Positions 35,401 through 46,134 are shown, counted from the first letter of the stretch. The stretch is DNA of 64,000 bases from Streptomyces dangxiongensis (GCF_003675325.1 NZ_CP033073.1:1116001-1180000), one strand, 5' to 3'. Program-made: numbers and translations. The notes: generated by a model from the sequence alone, not told the origin.

Positions 35401-35963
35401 GGCCGTACCACCGCCAGCACGTACCGCGCCGCGTCCGGCCCGGCGCAGCGGAACCGGGTCGCTCCGTGGACGCGCATCCGCAGGCAGTCCCCCGCGGCGA
35501 GCTGGTGGACCCGGCCGTCGACGGTCACTTCCAGGGCCCCTTCCAGCAGCCACACGTGCTGTTCCAGGCCGGGCACGGGCGGGCGGTCGTAGGCGATGTC
35601 CGCGCCCGCGGTCAGCCGGCCCTCGACCAGTTCGCCGCGCAGTCCGGCGTGCGGGGGCGACACGGACCGGCGGACGAACCCGGAGGCGCGCTCCTCCCAC
35701 ACCTGCTGGCCCGCGGCCGGCACCAGCGCGGCCGGTTCCGCCTCGACCTCGCTGAGGAGCTGGGACATCGTGCGGCCGTAGACATGGCAGAGCCGGTTCA
35801 GAAGGGCGGCGGTCGGACTGGTCTCCGCCCGTTCGGCGCGGGACAGGGTGGACCGGCTCACCCCGCTGCGCTCCGCCAACTCCCCCAGCGTCCAGCCGCG
35901 TTGGGTGCGCAGCTCGGCCAGCCGGGCACCGATGAGGTGATCGACGGTGTCCTCGCTTCTCAT
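35397..35963 (-). CDS. XRE-family regulator with C-terminal cupin
   Basis: A 188-aa protein with an N-terminal HTH (LAELRTQRGWTLGELAERSGVSRSTLSRAERAE, about 14-46) and a C-terminal cupin (ERGEL-like VWLLEGALEVTVDGRVHQLAAGD). A perfect-arm dyad overlaps its start codon, pointing to autorepression. It is coupled to the GNAT gene, which is probably induced when the cupin binds a ligand. Confidence 0.9.
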   Translation of the reverse strand: MRSEDTVDHLIGARLAELRTQRGWTLGELAERSGVSRSTLSRAERAETSPTAALLNRLCHVYGRTMSQLLSEVEAEPAALVPAAGQQVWEERASGFVRRSVSPPHAGLRGELVEGRLTAGADIAYDRPPVPGLEQHVWLLEGALEVTVDGRVHQLAAGDCLRMRVHGATRFRCAGPDAARYVLAVVRP

Positions 35964-35988
35964 ATCCGGGACGCTATCCCGGACATGA
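35960..35988. promoter_or_regulatory. Operator overlapping the XRE/cupin start codon
   Basis: TCATATCCGGGA and TCCCGGACATGA form 12-bp arms (one mismatch) around CGCTA. The left arm includes the start codon (35961-35963), so binding could block transcription and translation initiation. Confidence 0.75.
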
Positions 35989-36009
35989 GACGGCCGGGTT
36001 ACGGAGTCC

Positions 36010-36912
36010 TCACTCCCGCGCGGCCTCGCCCAGGGCCTCCAGCACGGGACGGATCAGCGGGTGCCCCTCGGCTCCACGGCGTACGGCGGCGAAGACCCTG
36101 CGGGTCGGGGCGACGCCGTCGACGGGCCGCACGACCACGTGGGTGAGATCCATGCCGCGCAGCGCGGAGCGCGGTACGAGCGCCACGCCGGCGTCGGCCG
36201 AGGCGAGGGCGACGACGGCACGGAAGTCGTCGGAGGAGTGTTCGAGGCGGGGCTGGAAACCGGCGCTCTCGCAGGCGAGAACGACCACGTCGTGGCAGGG
36301 GTTGCCGGGGTAGGGGCCGATCCACGGGTCTTTGGCCAGGTCGGCGAGGGGAACCTCGCTGGCGTCCGCCAGCCGGTGCCCCAGCGGGACTACCGCGTCG
36401 AACGGCTCGGCGTACAGCGGAACGTGGGTCAGGCGGGGGTCGCCGGCGGCCGGGGCGCCCCGGTACTCGACGGCGACCGCGACGTCGACCTGCCGGTCCA
36501 GGACCATGGGCAGGCTGGCGTCGCCCTCCGCGTCCTGCACCCGGATGCGTATGCCGGGCGCCAGGGCCGCGAGGCGGGCCACCGCGGGGGCCACGACCTG
36601 GGCGATGCCGGTCGCGAACGCCGCCACGGTGACCGTGCCCGCCTCGCCCGATCCGTAGGCGGCCAGCTCGGCCTCGGCCCGCTCCAGTTGGGCGAGGACC
36701 GCGTTGGTGTGGCTGAGCAGGATCTCACCGGCCGGGGTGAGCCGTACCCCCTTGGCGCCGCGCTCGACCAGCCGGTGCCCGGTCTCCTGCTCCAACGCCG
36801 TCAGTTGCTGGGAGACGGCCGAGGGCGTGAGGTAGAGCGCGGCGGCCGCCGCGGTGACCGTGCGGTGGTCGGCCACCGCACGGAGGATGTGGAGCCGCCG
36901 TGCCTCGATCAT
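36010..36912 (-). CDS. LysR-family transcriptional regulator
   Basis: A 300-aa LysR protein: HTH in HILRAVADHRTVTAAAAALYLTPSAVSQQLTALEQETG, then a PBP2-type effector domain (VTVAAFATGIAQVVAPAVARL). It lies 31 bp downstream of kbl on the same strand and may be co-transcribed with kbl and tdh, with a regulatory role in threonine/glycine metabolism possible but not shown. Confidence 0.92.
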   Translation of the reverse strand: MIEARRLHILRAVADHRTVTAAAAALYLTPSAVSQQLTALEQETGHRLVERGAKGVRLTPAGEILLSHTNAVLAQLERAEAELAAYGSGEAGTVTVAAFATGIAQVVAPAVARLAALAPGIRIRVQDAEGDASLPMVLDRQVDVAVAVEYRGAPAAGDPRLTHVPLYAEPFDAVVPLGHRLADASEVPLADLAKDPWIGPYPGNPCHDVVVLACESAGFQPRLEHSSDDFRAVVALASADAGVALVPRSALRGMDLTHVVVRPVDGVAPTRRVFAAVRRGAEGHPLIRPVLEALGEAARE

Positions 36913-36943
36913 GCCCCTGATTATCCCAGGGTGTCCGGCCCGG

Positions 36944-38137
<1,194 letters not shown>

Positions 38138-38187
38138 GGGTGCTCCTGAAGGCGCTGACGGAGAAGGGGAGTCGTGTCCTGTACGGG

Positions 38188-39216
38188 CTACGCGGTCCAG
38201 TCGAGGACGACCTTGCCGCCCTTGCCGCCGGCGGCGTCGGCGAAGGCCGCCTCGAAGTCGCGGTATCCGTACCGGCCGGTGATCACGGGGGCGAGGTCCA
38301 GGCCGCCCTCCAGCAGCACCGACATCGCGTACCAGGTCTCGAACATCTCCCGGCCGTAGATACCCTTGATGGTGATCATCGAGGTGACGATCCGCGCCCA
38401 GTCGACCGGGAACTCCTGTGCGGGCAGGCCGAGCATGGCGATCCGGCCGCCGTGCGTCATGTTGGCGATCATGTCCCGCATGGCCTCGGGACGGCCGGAC
38501 ATCTCCAGGCCGACATCGAAGCCCTCGCGCAGCCCCAGCTCCCGCTGCCCGTCGGCGATCGAAGTCTCGGCGACGTTCAGGGCGAGGCTGACGCCGATCT
38601 TGCGGGCCAGCTCCAGGCGCTCCTCGCTGACGTCGGTGATGACGACGTTGCGGGCACCCGCGTGCCGGGCCACCGCGGCGGCCATCAGGCCGATCGGGCC
38701 GGCGCCGGTGATCAGGACATCCTCGCCGACCAGCGGGAAGGACAGCGCGGTGTGCACGGCGTTGCCGAACGGGTCGAAGATCGCGGCGACGTCGAGGTCG
38801 ACGGGCACGCGGTGCACCCAGACGTTGGACGCGGGCAGAGCGACGTACTCGGCGAACGCGCCGTCGCGGCCGACGCCGAGACCGACGGTGGCCCGGCACA
38901 GGTGGCGGCGGCCGGCCAGGCAGTTGCGGCACTTGCCGCACACCAGGTGGCCCTCGCCGCTGACCCGGTCGCCGATGCGGATGTCGGCCACGTCGCGCCC
39001 GGTCTCGACGACCTGTCCGACGAACTCGTGTCCGATCACGAGCGGCGTGCGGATCGCCTGCTGCGCCCAGCCGTCCCACGCCCGGATGTGCAGGTCGGTG
39101 CCGCAGATACCGGTCCGCATGACCTTGATCAGTACGTCACCGGGGCCGATGACGGGCTCCGGGACGTCCGTCAGCCGGAGTCCCGGCTCCGCCTTCTCCT
39201 TGACCAGCGCCTTCAA
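38188..39216 (-). CDS. tdh: L-threonine 3-dehydrogenase
   Basis: A 342-aa zinc alcohol-dehydrogenase-family enzyme oxidising threonine to 2-amino-3-ketobutyrate with NAD. Catalytic zinc ligands are C38 ([10 protein letters not shown]) and H63-E64 (VIGHEFVG); the structural zinc cysteines lie in [15 protein letters not shown]; the NAD motif is [12 protein letters not shown]. The start is a TTG at 39216 with AGGAG 8 nt upstream, giving exactly the family length ([12 protein letters not shown]). The frame extends to 39273 without homology. Confidence 0.95.
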   Translation of the reverse strand: MKALVKEKAEPGLRLTDVPEPVIGPGDVLIKVMRTGICGTDLHIRAWDGWAQQAIRTPLVIGHEFVGQVVETGRDVADIRIGDRVSGEGHLVCGKCRNCLAGRRHLCRATVGLGVGRDGAFAEYVALPASNVWVHRVPVDLDVAAIFDPFGNAVHTALSFPLVGEDVLITGAGPIGLMAAAVARHAGARNVVITDVSEERLELARKIGVSLALNVAETSIADGQRELGLREGFDVGLEMSGRPEAMRDMIANMTHGGRIAMLGLPAQEFPVDWARIVTSMITIKGIYGREMFETWYAMSVLLEGGLDLAPVITGRYGYRDFEAAFADAAGGKGGKVVLDWTA

Positions 39217-39389
39217 CGCTACGGCTCCTGTGGTTGAGGCCCGGCCCGCGGGCACGCCGAAGCAGCCCGGCACCGGGTCAGAGGGGTGAAATCACCCTGC
39301 AATCTGCCGTATGCGAGGGCCGGGGTCCATCGAGCTTTTCTTAACCGCCGCCTCAGCTTTCCTTCAGGCCCCGCACACTGCCCTTCGCA

Positions 39390-39965
39390 TCAGAGGGGCA
39401 GGCCGTCCGCCGCGCTCCGTTCGAGGCGTACGACGAGATCGGCGGCCAGCCCCTTGATGGTCTCCAGGCCCGGCCTGCCCCAGGCGCGGGGCGCCATGTC
39501 GGCGGCGCACACAGTGCCGAGCGCCATACCGGAGCTGTCGATGAGCGGGGCGCCGAGATACGAGCGGATGCCGTACGCGTCGACGACCGGGTTGCCCGCG
39601 AACCGGGGATAGTCGCGGACGTCCTCCAGGACCAGCGCCTTATGGCGTACCACCACATGGGGGCAGAACCCATGGTCGCGCGGCAGCACCCGGCCGATAC
39701 GGGCCCTGCTGCCGTCCTCCCTCACGACCGGGGCGGTGGCGGGGGCGCTCAGGCCCGCGAAGAACTGGTGGTCCTCGCCGACGAAGTTCACCATGGCGTA
39801 CGGCGCGCCGGTGAGCTGGGCGAGGTGCCCGGCGAAGGCGTCGAGCAAGGGATCGGGCCGGTCCGCCAGACCGAGCCGCCGCAGCCGGTGGACGCGGGCG
39901 GGGGCCTCCTTGTCCTCGGGGGTGAGCAGCAGGCCCCGGACCGGCCGGGGCGGCTCGTAGCTCAT
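39390..39965 (-). CDS. GAF-domain protein linked to a conservon
   Basis: A 191-aa protein that is mostly one GAF domain (YAMVNFVGEDHQFFAGLSAP, FCPHVVVRHKALVLEDVRDYPRF, GIRSYLGAPLIDSSGMALGTVCAAD). The pattern resembles free GAF sensors that bind small ligands. It is 61 bp downstream of cvnD and probably the fifth gene of the conservon, a possible sensory input or output partner. Confidence 0.85.
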   Translation of the reverse strand: MSYEPPRPVRGLLLTPEDKEAPARVHRLRRLGLADRPDPLLDAFAGHLAQLTGAPYAMVNFVGEDHQFFAGLSAPATAPVVREDGSRARIGRVLPRDHGFCPHVVVRHKALVLEDVRDYPRFAGNPVVDAYGIRSYLGAPLIDSSGMALGTVCAADMAPRAWGRPGLETIKGLAADLVVRLERSAADGLPL

Positions 39966-40026
39966 GGCCGGGCTCCGTCGCTGTGGGCGTACCTCATGTG
40001 GGGGCTCCGTAGGTGGGAGGGCGGGA

Positions 40027-40626
40027 TCACCTGTGGCCGCCGTAGGTGGGCGCGGTCGCCGGGGCGTGGGCGAGAAGATGGCGTACGAGGGTGAGCAGGG
40101 TCTGGACGCCGGAGCTGGAGATCCGGGCGTCGCAGCGGATCACCGGCACCTGCGGGTCGAGGTCGATGGCGGAGCGCACCTCATCGGCGTCGTAACGGTA
40201 GGAGCCGTCGAACTCGTTGACGGCGACGACGAAGGCGAGCCCGCGTTCCTCGAAGAAGTCCACGGCGGCGAAGCAGTCCTCGAGTCGCCGGGTGTCGGCC
40301 AGGACGACCGCGCCGAGCGCGCCCTCGGACAGCTCGTCCCACATGAACCAGAACCGCTCCTGCCCCGGGGTGCCGAACAGGTACAGCACGTGCTGCGGAT
40401 CGAGGGTGATCCGGCCGAAGTCCATGGCGACGGTGGTCTCCATCTTGTTCTCGATGCCGTCGAGACTGTCCGTGCCGACGCTGACCGTGGTGAGCAGCTC
40501 CTCCGTGCTGAGTGGCGCGATCTCGCTGACCGCGCCCACGAAGGTCGTCTTGCCGACCCCGAACCCGCCCGCGACGAGGATCTTGAGCGCGGTGGGGAAC
40601 GGGTCAGAGCTGTCGTCGTAGTCCAT
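40027..40626 (-). CDS. cvnD: Conservon GTPase CvnD
   Basis: A 199-aa MglA/Ras-like GTP-binding protein with P-loop GGFGVGKTTFV (about 20-30), the switch II DPQHVLYLFGTPGQERFWFMWDEL and NEFD for the base. CvnD proteins form membrane-associated complexes with CvnA-C, compared with eukaryotic G-protein signalling. Its start overlaps cvnC by 23 bp. Confidence 0.93.
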   Translation of the reverse strand: MDYDDSSDPFPTALKILVAGGFGVGKTTFVGAVSEIAPLSTEELLTTVSVGTDSLDGIENKMETTVAMDFGRITLDPQHVLYLFGTPGQERFWFMWDELSEGALGAVVLADTRRLEDCFAAVDFFEERGLAFVVAVNEFDGSYRYDADEVRSAIDLDPQVPVIRCDARISSSGVQTLLTLVRHLLAHAPATAPTYGGHR

Positions 40627-40975
40627 CGAGCACTGCCTCCAGCAGAGACCGGTCAGTGGGAGTGTGGTGGTACGCGGGCGGCTTGGTGGTCAGCGCCCCG
40701 GAGTCGAGCAGGTCCGAGAGGAGCACCTTGGTCACCACGGCGGGCAGTCGGAGCTGGGCGGCCAGCTCGGCGACCGAGACCGGCGCGCGGCACAGGTCGA
40801 GGGCCTGCGCGTGTTCCGGCCCGAGGTAGCCCAGGGGGGTGACGCCCGTGGCCATCACCTGCGACATCAGGTCGAGGGCGACGCTGGGTCTGGTACGGCC
40901 GTCGCTGACCGTGAACGGCCGCACCAGGCGTCCGGCCGCGGCGTCCAGCCAGGGCCCGTCACCGGCCGCGGTCAC
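40604..40975 (-). CDS. cvnC: Conservon DUF742 protein CvnC
   Basis: A 123-aa DUF742 protein with a winged-helix-like core: LVRPFTVSDGRTRP, LGPEHAQALDLCRAPVSVAELAAQLRLPAVVTKVLLSDLLDSGAL. The GTG at 40975 is used, with GAGG 8 nt upstream; it is 2 bp after the cvnB stop. It couples the roadblock protein to the GTPase in known conservons. Confidence 0.9.
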   Translation of the reverse strand: MTAAGDGPWLDAAAGRLVRPFTVSDGRTRPSVALDLMSQVMATGVTPLGYLGPEHAQALDLCRAPVSVAELAAQLRLPAVVTKVLLSDLLDSGALTTKPPAYHHTPTDRSLLEAVLDGLRRQL

Positions 40976-40977
40976 GC

Positions 40978-41412
40978 TCAAGGCCTCGTCACCGTGGGTT
41001 CGACGGTGTGCTGCCGGGGCGCGGTCACCAGGTAGGGGCGGACGCTCTTGACCAGCATCGCCATCTCGTAGCCGAGCACCGCCGCGTCGGCCTCGCGGCC
41101 GGCGAGCACGGCGAGGCAGGTGCCGGAGCCGGCGGTGGTGACGAACAGCAGCGTGGAGTCGAGTTCGACGACGACCTGCCGGACGTCGCCGCCGTCGGCG
41201 AACCGGACGCCCGCGCTGCGGCCGAGGGAGTACAGGCCGGAGGCCAGGGCCGCCATGTGGTCGGCGCTGTCGTGGTCCAGGCCGTGCACGGACTTGACCA
41301 GTCCGTCGCAGGACAGGAGCACCGCGCTGCTGGTGTGCGGGACGCGCTGCACGAGGCCGCTCAGCAGCCAGTCGAGGTCGGATGCGTGGACGGTCGGCGC
41401 TTCGCTCGCCAT
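40978..41412 (-). CDS. cvnB: Conservon roadblock/LC7 protein CvnB
   Basis: A 144-aa roadblock/LC7-domain protein: LDWLLSGLVQRVPHTSSAVLLSCDGLVKSV and DHMAALASGLYSLGRSAG. Roadblock proteins regulate small GTPases, here CvnD. The ATG at 41412 begins MASEAPTVHASD. It lies 77 bp after cvnA and within 3 bp of cvnC. Confidence 0.93.
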   Translation of the reverse strand: MASEAPTVHASDLDWLLSGLVQRVPHTSSAVLLSCDGLVKSVHGLDHDSADHMAALASGLYSLGRSAGVRFADGGDVRQVVVELDSTLLFVTTAGSGTCLAVLAGREADAAVLGYEMAMLVKSVRPYLVTAPRQHTVEPTVTRP

Positions 41413-41489
41413 GGTGGATCGACTCCTTGCGGTACGAAGGTGTGGGGGCGCGCTGGGGGCGGGGGCGCGGCGTACGCGTGCGGGGGTGG

Positions 41490-44087
41490 TCATACGGCCG
41501 GCGCGCTCCCCTCGCTCCGGCCGGCACCGCGACTGCCGCCGGCCCCGGGCAGGTGGGGATGCGGCTGGGGTGTGGGGGCCGGAGCCGTGTGTCCTGACGC
41601 CATGTGTTCCGACGCCGTGTGGTCTGACGCCGTGTGCCCTGACGCCGTGTGCCCTGACGCCGTGGGTGCCGGGGTCTGGTGTTCCGGGCCCGTGTCGTGG
41701 GGGTCCGTGTGAAGTGGATCCGGGTGGTGCGGGCCGGGGAGGGCGGGACGCGCGCGTGTGGGCTGGGTGGCTTGCGGCGCGGGGGCCTGGAGGTGACCGA
41801 CCGGCATGTGCTCGGCATCCATGGGGCCGGCGTCCGTGTGCGGGGAACCCATGTGGCTGGGACCCATGTGGGGCGAACCCATGTCTGAAGGCTCCGTGGC
41901 GGCCGGGGTTTCCCCGGAGGCCGGGTCCTCGTACCCCAGGTCCCCGTACGTCGAGTCCACACGCGCCGATTCCCCGCACGCCGAGTCCTCGTACGCCGGT
42001 TCCCCATGAGCCTGCTCCCCATGAGCCTGTTCCCCGTACGCCGGATCCCCGTACGTCGCCTCCAGGTGTTGCCGGGCCTCGGCGAGTCCGATTCCGCGTT
42101 GGAAAGCGGCCATCAGGCCGGGGTCGTGGCCGACGACGGTGTCGGTGCCCTGGCGGGGCGCGGGGCCGCCGCGCAGTTGGGGCACGAGGTGCTCCTGGGC
42201 ACGACGGCGCGGTAGTTGGGGCTTGCCCATGGTGCCGCGTACGGCGTCGGTGCGCGGGGTGGGCAGGATGCCGGCATGCGCCTCCACGACCGGCCGGTCC
42301 GCGGCGCTGACACCGGGCAGGGCCGCGGCGGGGGTGAGCCGCGTCTCCCGGGCGCCGCGCACGGGAAGCGGTGCCGGGACACCGCCCTGCGCTCGGTGTC
42401 CGGCGCCCTCGGCCGTACGCCCCCCGGAGCCGCTGTCGGCACCGGGCAATCCGTAGTCGCTGTCGGCGCCGGACCGCCCGGCTCCGCTCTCCGCGCCGTG
42501 CCGTCCGGGCCCGCGCTGGGCATGCCGTCGCCGGCCGGTGGCCGGGGCCTGCCCGGCACCCGCCCCGGCCTCGGGCGCGCCCGCGACGGCGGAGCCGCTC
42601 CTGGCGTCACGGTCCGGCCCGGCCCCGCTTCCCGGCGCGGCCGGGCTTCCCGGCATGGCCGGGCTTCCCGCGACGGGCGGACTCCCTGCCCCTGCCCCGG
42701 CCATGGCTCCGGCTCCGGTCGCGTCCCCGGCGACGGGAAGGTCCGCGGCACCCGTCAGCGCTGTGCCCACGCGCCCGGCACCGCCGTGTTCGGGGATGCC
42801 GGCGCCCGGCCCGCCTCCCGGTGTCTGCGCGGGCGACTGCGGCTGTGGCGGCGGAGCGGCGTCCGCGCCCGGCGCGGCCGGTGCGCCGCCGAGCAGCGCC
42901 TGCGGGACGACGAGGACGGCCTGCACACCGCCGTAGATGTTGGACTGCAGCCGGACGTGGATGCCGTGCCTGCGGGCGAGTTGGGAGACGACGTAGAGGC
43001 CGATGCGGCCGTCGGCCAGCAGGCTGGCGACGTTGACCTGGTCGGGGTCGGCGAGCAGGGCGTTCATCCGGTTCTGCTCGGTGACGGGCATGCCGAGCCC
43101 GCGGTCCTCGACCTCCACGGCGAGCCCGGCCGTGACGAGGTCGGCGCGCAGCAGCACCTGGGTGTGCGGAGCCGAGAACACGGTGGCGTTCTCGATGAGT
43201 TCGGCGAGCAGGTGGATGACGTCGGCGACGGCGTGGCCGCGCAGTTCGCCGTCGATCGGGGGCACCAGTTTCACCCGGGAGTACTGCTCGACCTCGGCGA
43301 TGGCGGAGCGCAGCACCTCCGTCATGTCGACCGGGTTGCTCCACTGCCGCCGGGAGACCGCGCCGCCGAGGACGGCGAGGTTCTCCGCGTGCCGCCGGAT
43401 GCGGGTGGCCAGGTGGTCGACGTGGAACAGGCCTTTGAGCAGGTCCGGGTCCTCGATCTCGTTCTCGAGGTCGTCGAGGATCGAGATCTCGCGGTGCACG
43501 AGGGACTGGAGCCGGCGCGCGAGGTTGACGAAGACCTCGAGTTTCTGCTCGCTGCCCGCCTGGCTGGAGAGCTGGGCGGCGCGCACGACGGCGGTGACGG
43601 CGCCGTCGTGCGCGCGGGCCAGGTCGGCGGCGAGCAGTTCGAAGTCGTCGGCGTCCGCGGGCGGCCGGCGGCGCGGGCCGCGCCGGGGCGGGGTCTCCCC
43701 CTGGCGCAGGGCGTCGACCAGGTCGTGCAGGTCGGCCTCGCCGAACGCGGCGGTGCGGCGCAGGGCGTCGACGCGGTCGGCGACCGAGCGGGCGGCGCGG
43801 TCGGCGGCCACGGCGGCGATGAGGATGCCGGCGACGGCCACGGTGACCGCTCCGGCGAGCACGGCCCACAGGGTGGGGCCGGTGCGCACGCCGGTCGAGC
43901 GGATGCTGAAGAGGACGGCGGCGGTGGCGCCGAGGGCGACGGCGAGGGGCGGCAGGACGGCGAGCCGCATGAGCTGCGGCCGTATGTGCGTCTCGGGCAG
44001 TGCGGGAGCGGGTCGGGCGACCGGCCGCCCGTGCCGGCCGCCCTCGCGGCGCTCGGCACGGGTGGCCGGTGCTCGGAGGTGAGACAT
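41490..44087 (-). CDS. cvnA: Conservon sensor kinase CvnA with long His-rich tail
   Basis: An 865-aa membrane sensor. Two hydrophobic segments at about 41-61 and 72-96 anchor it; a helical region follows (EVFVNLARRLQSLVHREISILDDLE, about 184-208, then VDHLATRIRRHAENL). The HATPase domain has N-box ELIENATVFSAP (about 296-307), G1 EDRGLGMP and G2 GRIGLYVVSQLARRHG. From about 400 to 865 the protein is low-complexity Ala/Gly/Pro, ending in His-rich repeats (TASGH-type). Other CvnA proteins have variable disordered tails, but this one is notable for length and histidine content. Confidence 0.93.
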   Translation of the reverse strand: MSHLRAPATRAERREGGRHGRPVARPAPALPETHIRPQLMRLAVLPPLAVALGATAAVLFSIRSTGVRTGPTLWAVLAGAVTVAVAGILIAAVAADRAARSVADRVDALRRTAAFGEADLHDLVDALRQGETPPRRGPRRRPPADADDFELLAADLARAHDGAVTAVVRAAQLSSQAGSEQKLEVFVNLARRLQSLVHREISILDDLENEIEDPDLLKGLFHVDHLATRIRRHAENLAVLGGAVSRRQWSNPVDMTEVLRSAIAEVEQYSRVKLVPPIDGELRGHAVADVIHLLAELIENATVFSAPHTQVLLRADLVTAGLAVEVEDRGLGMPVTEQNRMNALLADPDQVNVASLLADGRIGLYVVSQLARRHGIHVRLQSNIYGGVQAVLVVPQALLGGAPAAPGADAAPPPQPQSPAQTPGGGPGAGIPEHGGAGRVGTALTGAADLPVAGDATGAGAMAGAGAGSPPVAGSPAMPGSPAAPGSGAGPDRDARSGSAVAGAPEAGAGAGQAPATGRRRHAQRGPGRHGAESGAGRSGADSDYGLPGADSGSGGRTAEGAGHRAQGGVPAPLPVRGARETRLTPAAALPGVSAADRPVVEAHAGILPTPRTDAVRGTMGKPQLPRRRAQEHLVPQLRGGPAPRQGTDTVVGHDPGLMAAFQRGIGLAEARQHLEATYGDPAYGEQAHGEQAHGEPAYEDSACGESARVDSTYGDLGYEDPASGETPAATEPSDMGSPHMGPSHMGSPHTDAGPMDAEHMPVGHLQAPAPQATQPTRARPALPGPHHPDPLHTDPHDTGPEHQTPAPTASGHTASGHTASDHTASEHMASGHTAPAPTPQPHPHLPGAGGSRGAGRSEGSAPAV
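41586..41670 (-). repeat. 15-bp tandem coding repeat in cvnA
   Basis: Five near-identical 15-bp units encode TAS(G/D/E)H pentapeptides. A second set of 15-bp units at about 41930-42065 encodes related GEQAH/GEPAY units. Both keep the frame and so can change length without breaking the gene. Confidence 0.8.
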
Positions 44088-44561
44088 CTGCGTCCTCGTA
44101 CTGGTCCGTCGGGCCTGGGAGTGTCCTGCGGTGCGCACTGCGGGCATGCGTCATCGCGCCGTCGGCGGCGGGACCGGGGAATCCGGCCGTGCGTCGCCCG
44201 ACGGACACTCACAGTAGTTGCCCCAGCATCATGAGTGGTGGGCAGTTGACAAAGTCCCCCGACGAGCGTCCCGCTCTGGTATTAAGCGTCGTACGCAGGA
44301 CCGATAACCCGACGGAACGACTACGACCGTTTCGGAGGTAGACGAAAAGAGCTGCTCAAAAGCTGTCGGAAAGGGAAGGGGTGCTGGAGGGGGCCGAGGG
44401 GCGGATCCTGGTCGCCGTCCGGCGGACACCTGACTCTCGGCGCGCCCCGCGCACGCTCCCCACGCCCCCCGAGGGCGCCCTCCACCCTCGCCGACAATCA
44501 CCGAGTGTGACGTTCTGGCCTTTGATCGACATGCGGGACCGGCCGTTCAACAGGGCCTGGT
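44088..44561. other. 474-bp region upstream of the conservon
   Basis: It should contain the cvnA promoter. The part at about 44240-44350 is less GC-rich than its neighbours. No ORF in it resembles a known protein, and its right end borders the decayed LacI gene. Confidence 0.4.
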
Positions 44562-45160
44562 TCAGCCGGCGAGGTGTCGTCTCCTGGGGGCCGATGCCGT
44601 GGAGCCGCGGACCACCAGCTCCGGCATGAACACGAACTCGCTGTGCGGCGCGGGCGTCCCGCCCACCTCCTCCAGCAGCGCGCGCACCGCGGCCTGGCCC
44701 ATCGCGGGCACCGGCTTGCGGATCGTGGTCAGGGGCGGGTCGGTGAAGGCGATCAGGGGCGAGTCGTCGAAGCCGACGACGGAGAAGTCCCGCGGAACCC
44801 CAGGCCGCGCTGCCGGGCCGCCCGTACCGCTCCGAGCGCCATCATGTCGCTGGCACAGACCACCGCCGTGCAGTCCCGCTCGATGAGGGCCGCCGCGGCG
44901 GCCTGGCCGCCCTCCAGGGAGTAGAGGGAGTGCTGGATCAGCTTCGGCTCGATCGCGTCCGGTGTCAGGTTGAGCTGGTCCTCCAGCGCCCGTACGAAGC
45001 CCTTGATCTTGCGCTGCACGGGGACGAACCGCTTGGGGCCCACGGCCAGGCCGATGCGGGTGTGGCCCAGGGAGACCAGGTGGGCCACCGCCAGCGTCAT
45101 CGCCGCACGGTCGTCGGGCGAGCTGAACGGAGCCTGCACCTCCGCCGAGAAGCCGTCCAT
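44562..45160 (-). pseudogene. LacI-family regulator remnant
   Basis: The effector domain of a LacI regulator (VAHLVSLGHTRIGLAVGPKR, AVVCASDMMALGAVRAARQRG) is followed, in another frame, by its C terminus (PRDFSVVGFDDSPLIAFTDP...PELVVRGSTAS). The frame change falls at the C-run 44798-44801 and fits loss of one base. The DNA-binding half is absent: the sequence stops at about 45160, where GMC-oxidoreductase sequence on the other strand begins. Confidence 0.88.
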
Positions 45161-45165
45161 AACCG

Positions 45166-45822
45166 GGTGTCTTCGTGCCCCTGGTGCCCACGGACGGCCT
45201 GAACAGGGGGCTGGCGGCCAAGGAGTCGGCCGGGGAACTGTACGTCAGCCGCATGCTGATCCGGGCGGCCAGCGAGTACTGCCCGGACGGGGCCTGGGAT
45301 CTGCATCTGCTGCCCACGGCCGGCCCGCCGCTGTTCGGCTCGCTGCCGCCCGGCCGGTAGGAGGCCGGTATCTCCGCGTTCCTGATGAAGCCGGTCTCCC
45401 GCGGCCACGTCCGGCTCCGCTCGGCCGATCCCCTGGAGCCTCCCGAGATCGACCCCGCCTTCCTGACGGATCCCGCCGGCCGCGACACCCCGTCGTCCGG
45501 GCGTGGCCGGAGAAGGTACGGGAACTCGCCGCGGCCATGAAGCCGCTGGCGGACCCCTCGGACGGCACCCCGGTCCAGGAGCTGTCCGACACCGACCTGC
45601 GCGGCCGGGTGGGCACCTACTGGCATCCGGTGGGGACCTGCGCCATGGGCCCGGCCGAGGACCTGCGGTCCGTCACCGACGGACAGGGCGCCGTCCATGG
45701 GGTGGCAGGCCTGCGCGTCGCCGACGCCTCCGTCCTGCCGACCGTGCCCGCCGCCAACACGCAACTGCCGGTCCTGGCCGTCGCCGAGATGCTCGCCGAC
45801 ATCCTTCGCGCCCGACCGCCCC
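45166..45822 (+). pseudogene. GMC-family oxidoreductase (choline-dehydrogenase-like) C-terminal remnant
   Basis: FVPLVPTDGLNRG...AWDLHLLPTAGPPLFG is interrupted by an in-frame TAG (45358-45360), continues as AFLMKPVSRGHVRLRSADPLEP, then shifts frame near 45485 to KVRELAAAMKPLADP...YWHPVGTCAMGP...GLRVADASVLPTVPAANTQ, the classic GMC C terminus. The FAD-binding N-terminal half is missing at the same junction that truncates the LacI gene, implying one deletion between formerly divergent genes. Confidence 0.88.
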
Positions 45823-45853
45823 GCCCCCACCCGCACTCACCACGGAGACCGCC

Positions 45854-46093
45854 ATGGCGGCAGAGACCGACATACGCGCGCACAAGCTGGTCCACGGCTG
45901 CATGGGACTCGGCGGCGGCTGGGACACCGAGCCGTACACACGCGAGGACGTCCAGCACGCCGAGACCGCGATCGAATCGGCTCTGGCCGCCGGCATCACG
46001 GCCTTCGACTGGGGTGAACCGGCTCGTCGCGGACCTCGCCCGGCGCAAGGGTACGAGTTGTGGGTCGCCGCACGCGGCGCCCCACTGCCCTGA
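45854..46093 (+). pseudogene. Aldo/keto reductase remnant
   Basis: The N terminus is intact (HKLVHGCMGLGGGWDTEPYTREDVQHAETAIESALAAGITAFDW), then about 46014 it jumps, in a different frame, to GVNRLVADLARRKGTS, a sequence expected near the C-terminal third. The catalytic D-Y-K-H set is therefore deleted. It follows the GMC remnant and may have belonged to the same catabolic operon. Confidence 0.85.
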
Positions 46094-46134
46094 CAGGAGC
46101 CGACGCACCCCTGCTTGCCCGGGTCCGTCCGCGG

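Noticed and set aside
41586..42065. CRISPR-like or minisatellite array
   Set aside because: The 15-bp units have no unique spacers, keep the cvnA reading frame and encode repeated peptides.
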